DNA of 5,823 nt from an uncultured Acidimicrobiaceae bacterium (GTDB lineage: Bacteria > Actinomycetota > Acidimicrobiia > Acidimicrobiales > UBA8592): contig CAJWET010000108.1 of the NCBI GenBank assembly GCA_913031515.1, positions 1-5,823 on the forward strand. Direction: 5' to 3'. Under the pieces are notes generated by a model, which made no database searches, was not told the DNA's origin, and saw nothing but the letters and a program-made list of their open reading frames with translations. This document shows, piece after piece, positions 5,275 to 5,823 of the stretch; positions within the stretch are counted from its first letter, which is position 1, and every line of letters starts with the position of its first letter. The translations under genes were made by a program, and so were the position numbers.

Positions 5275-5823
5275 TTAAATACTGGCACGCATCACTAATC
5301 CGCCTCCGCTGCCATTCTCAAGAGAAAAAGACCCACCAATGCGTTGCATGCGCTTCTCCATATTCCGGGTTCCTGATGATCTCAATGCGACATCGTCCAT
5401 ACCTCTCCCGTTGTCTTCAACGGTGATTAGAAGCCCACCCAGTGCAGGCCCGACAGCAACGCGTAAAGTGGCTGTAGTGCCTTTGGAGTGTTTTATAGCG
5501 TTTGATACCCCTTCCTTGCAGACATAAAAAAGTTCATTCTGTACTTCATTCTCTACGATATCGAGTTGCACATCAGGGTCGATAGTCACAATCGTAGTGA
5601 AGCCTTCGGTAGAGTATGCGTCTCCAAGCGAGAGAAGCCGAACCGATAATGAAGCCGTACGTTGCTGTTCTTGGGTAAGAAGGGCCCGAAGGTCTTTCTG
5701 GACTTTTTGGAGAGCTAGTTGAAGGTTCCATGACTCGGAGAGTAACTGGTCTTTATCTAAGCTGGGATTAAGTTTCGATGCCAGATTCATTGTTAGGATG
5801 TGTAGATCCTGAAGGACGTTGTC
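5275..5823 (-). CDS. NarL-type sensor histidine kinase, C-terminal part (cut by window edge)
   Basis: The frame stays open to base 5823, giving 182 visible residues; the ATG at 5790 is internal, not the start. The first residues, DNVLQDLHILTMNL, are the HisKA_3 H-box just after the phospho-acceptor, which in this family is the His before the initial Asp and so should be the next codon outside the window. A helical, Q-rich dimerisation segment follows. Then comes the HATPase domain: N-box NELFYVCKEGVSNAIKHSKG (residues 85-104 counted from the Met at 5790), G1 box VEDNGRGMDD, G2 region SGTRNMEKRMQRIGGSFSLE and GSGGGLVMRASI at the end. The catalytic part is intact. It autophosphorylates and should phosphorylate the downstream response regulator. 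The sensory N-terminus is out of view, so the signal and the membrane topology cannot be judged. Confidence 0.92.
   Translation of the reverse strand, partial: DNVLQDLHILTMNLASKLNPSLDKDQLLSESWNLQLALQKVQKDLRALLTQEQQRTASLSVRLLSLGDAYSTEGFTTIVTIDPDVQLDIVENEVQNELFYVCKEGVSNAIKHSKGTTATLRVAVGPALGGLLITVEDNGRGMDDVALRSSGTRNMEKRMQRIGGSFSLENGSGGGLVMRASI

Noticed and set aside
5275..5790. A complete short kinase-like ATPase starting at ATG 5790
   Set aside because: The frame continues to the window edge and encodes the H-box residues upstream of that ATG, so the gene is a longer kinase cut by the window.

Overview
The window reads as a piece of a bacterial chromosome of moderate GC (about 47-48% by eye). 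An F420-type luciferase-like oxidoreductase, a long-form DUF2889 protein and a NarL-type two-component pair together suggest an actinobacterium, perhaps a marine Acidimicrobiia-like lineage. Chloroflexota cannot be excluded. No rRNA, tRNA, transposase, integrase or CRISPR array is visible, and genes are tightly packed.

Left part, bases 1-1672. A plus-strand ORF (89-955) is a chimera. Its first ~185 residues are the N-terminal two thirds of an SMP-30/gluconolactonase beta-propeller. Its last ~100 residues are the C-terminal end of a class V (alanine-glyoxylate/serine-pyruvate type) aminotransferase. Neither half keeps a complete active site. Three bases beyond its stop, and convergent with it, lies a minus-strand gene (959-1672) for a protein of two tandem ABM (antibiotic biosynthesis monooxygenase-like) domains, 59% identical over a 49-residue core.

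Middle part, bases 1673-3552. A 95-bp divergent intergenic region separates the ABM gene from a plus-strand two-gene operon. That operon encodes a multi-pass membrane protein of the DUF1295/steroid 5-alpha-reductase-like family and, 18 bp downstream, an LLM-class F420-dependent oxidoreductase of the Rv2161c (TIGR03619) type. This looks like a small redox cassette with an unknown lipid or small-molecule substrate.

Right part, bases 3568-5823. Three minus-strand genes run, in transcription order, NarL-type sensor histidine kinase (cut by the right window edge just after its expected phospho-acceptor His), NarL/FixJ response regulator, and a full-length DUF2889 protein. The kinase and regulator are separated by 130 bp that holds a candidate -10 box and three copies of an AGTCC(C)TA heptamer/octamer, two of them forming an inverted repeat. 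The regulator and the DUF2889 gene are 20 bp apart and probably cotranscribed. The simplest reading is a signalling pair that controls itself and the DUF2889 gene; the signal is unknown.

The most noteworthy items are the chimeric ORF, the recent internal duplication in the ABM protein, and the repeated motif upstream of the response regulator. I found no complete novel system that I can defend.
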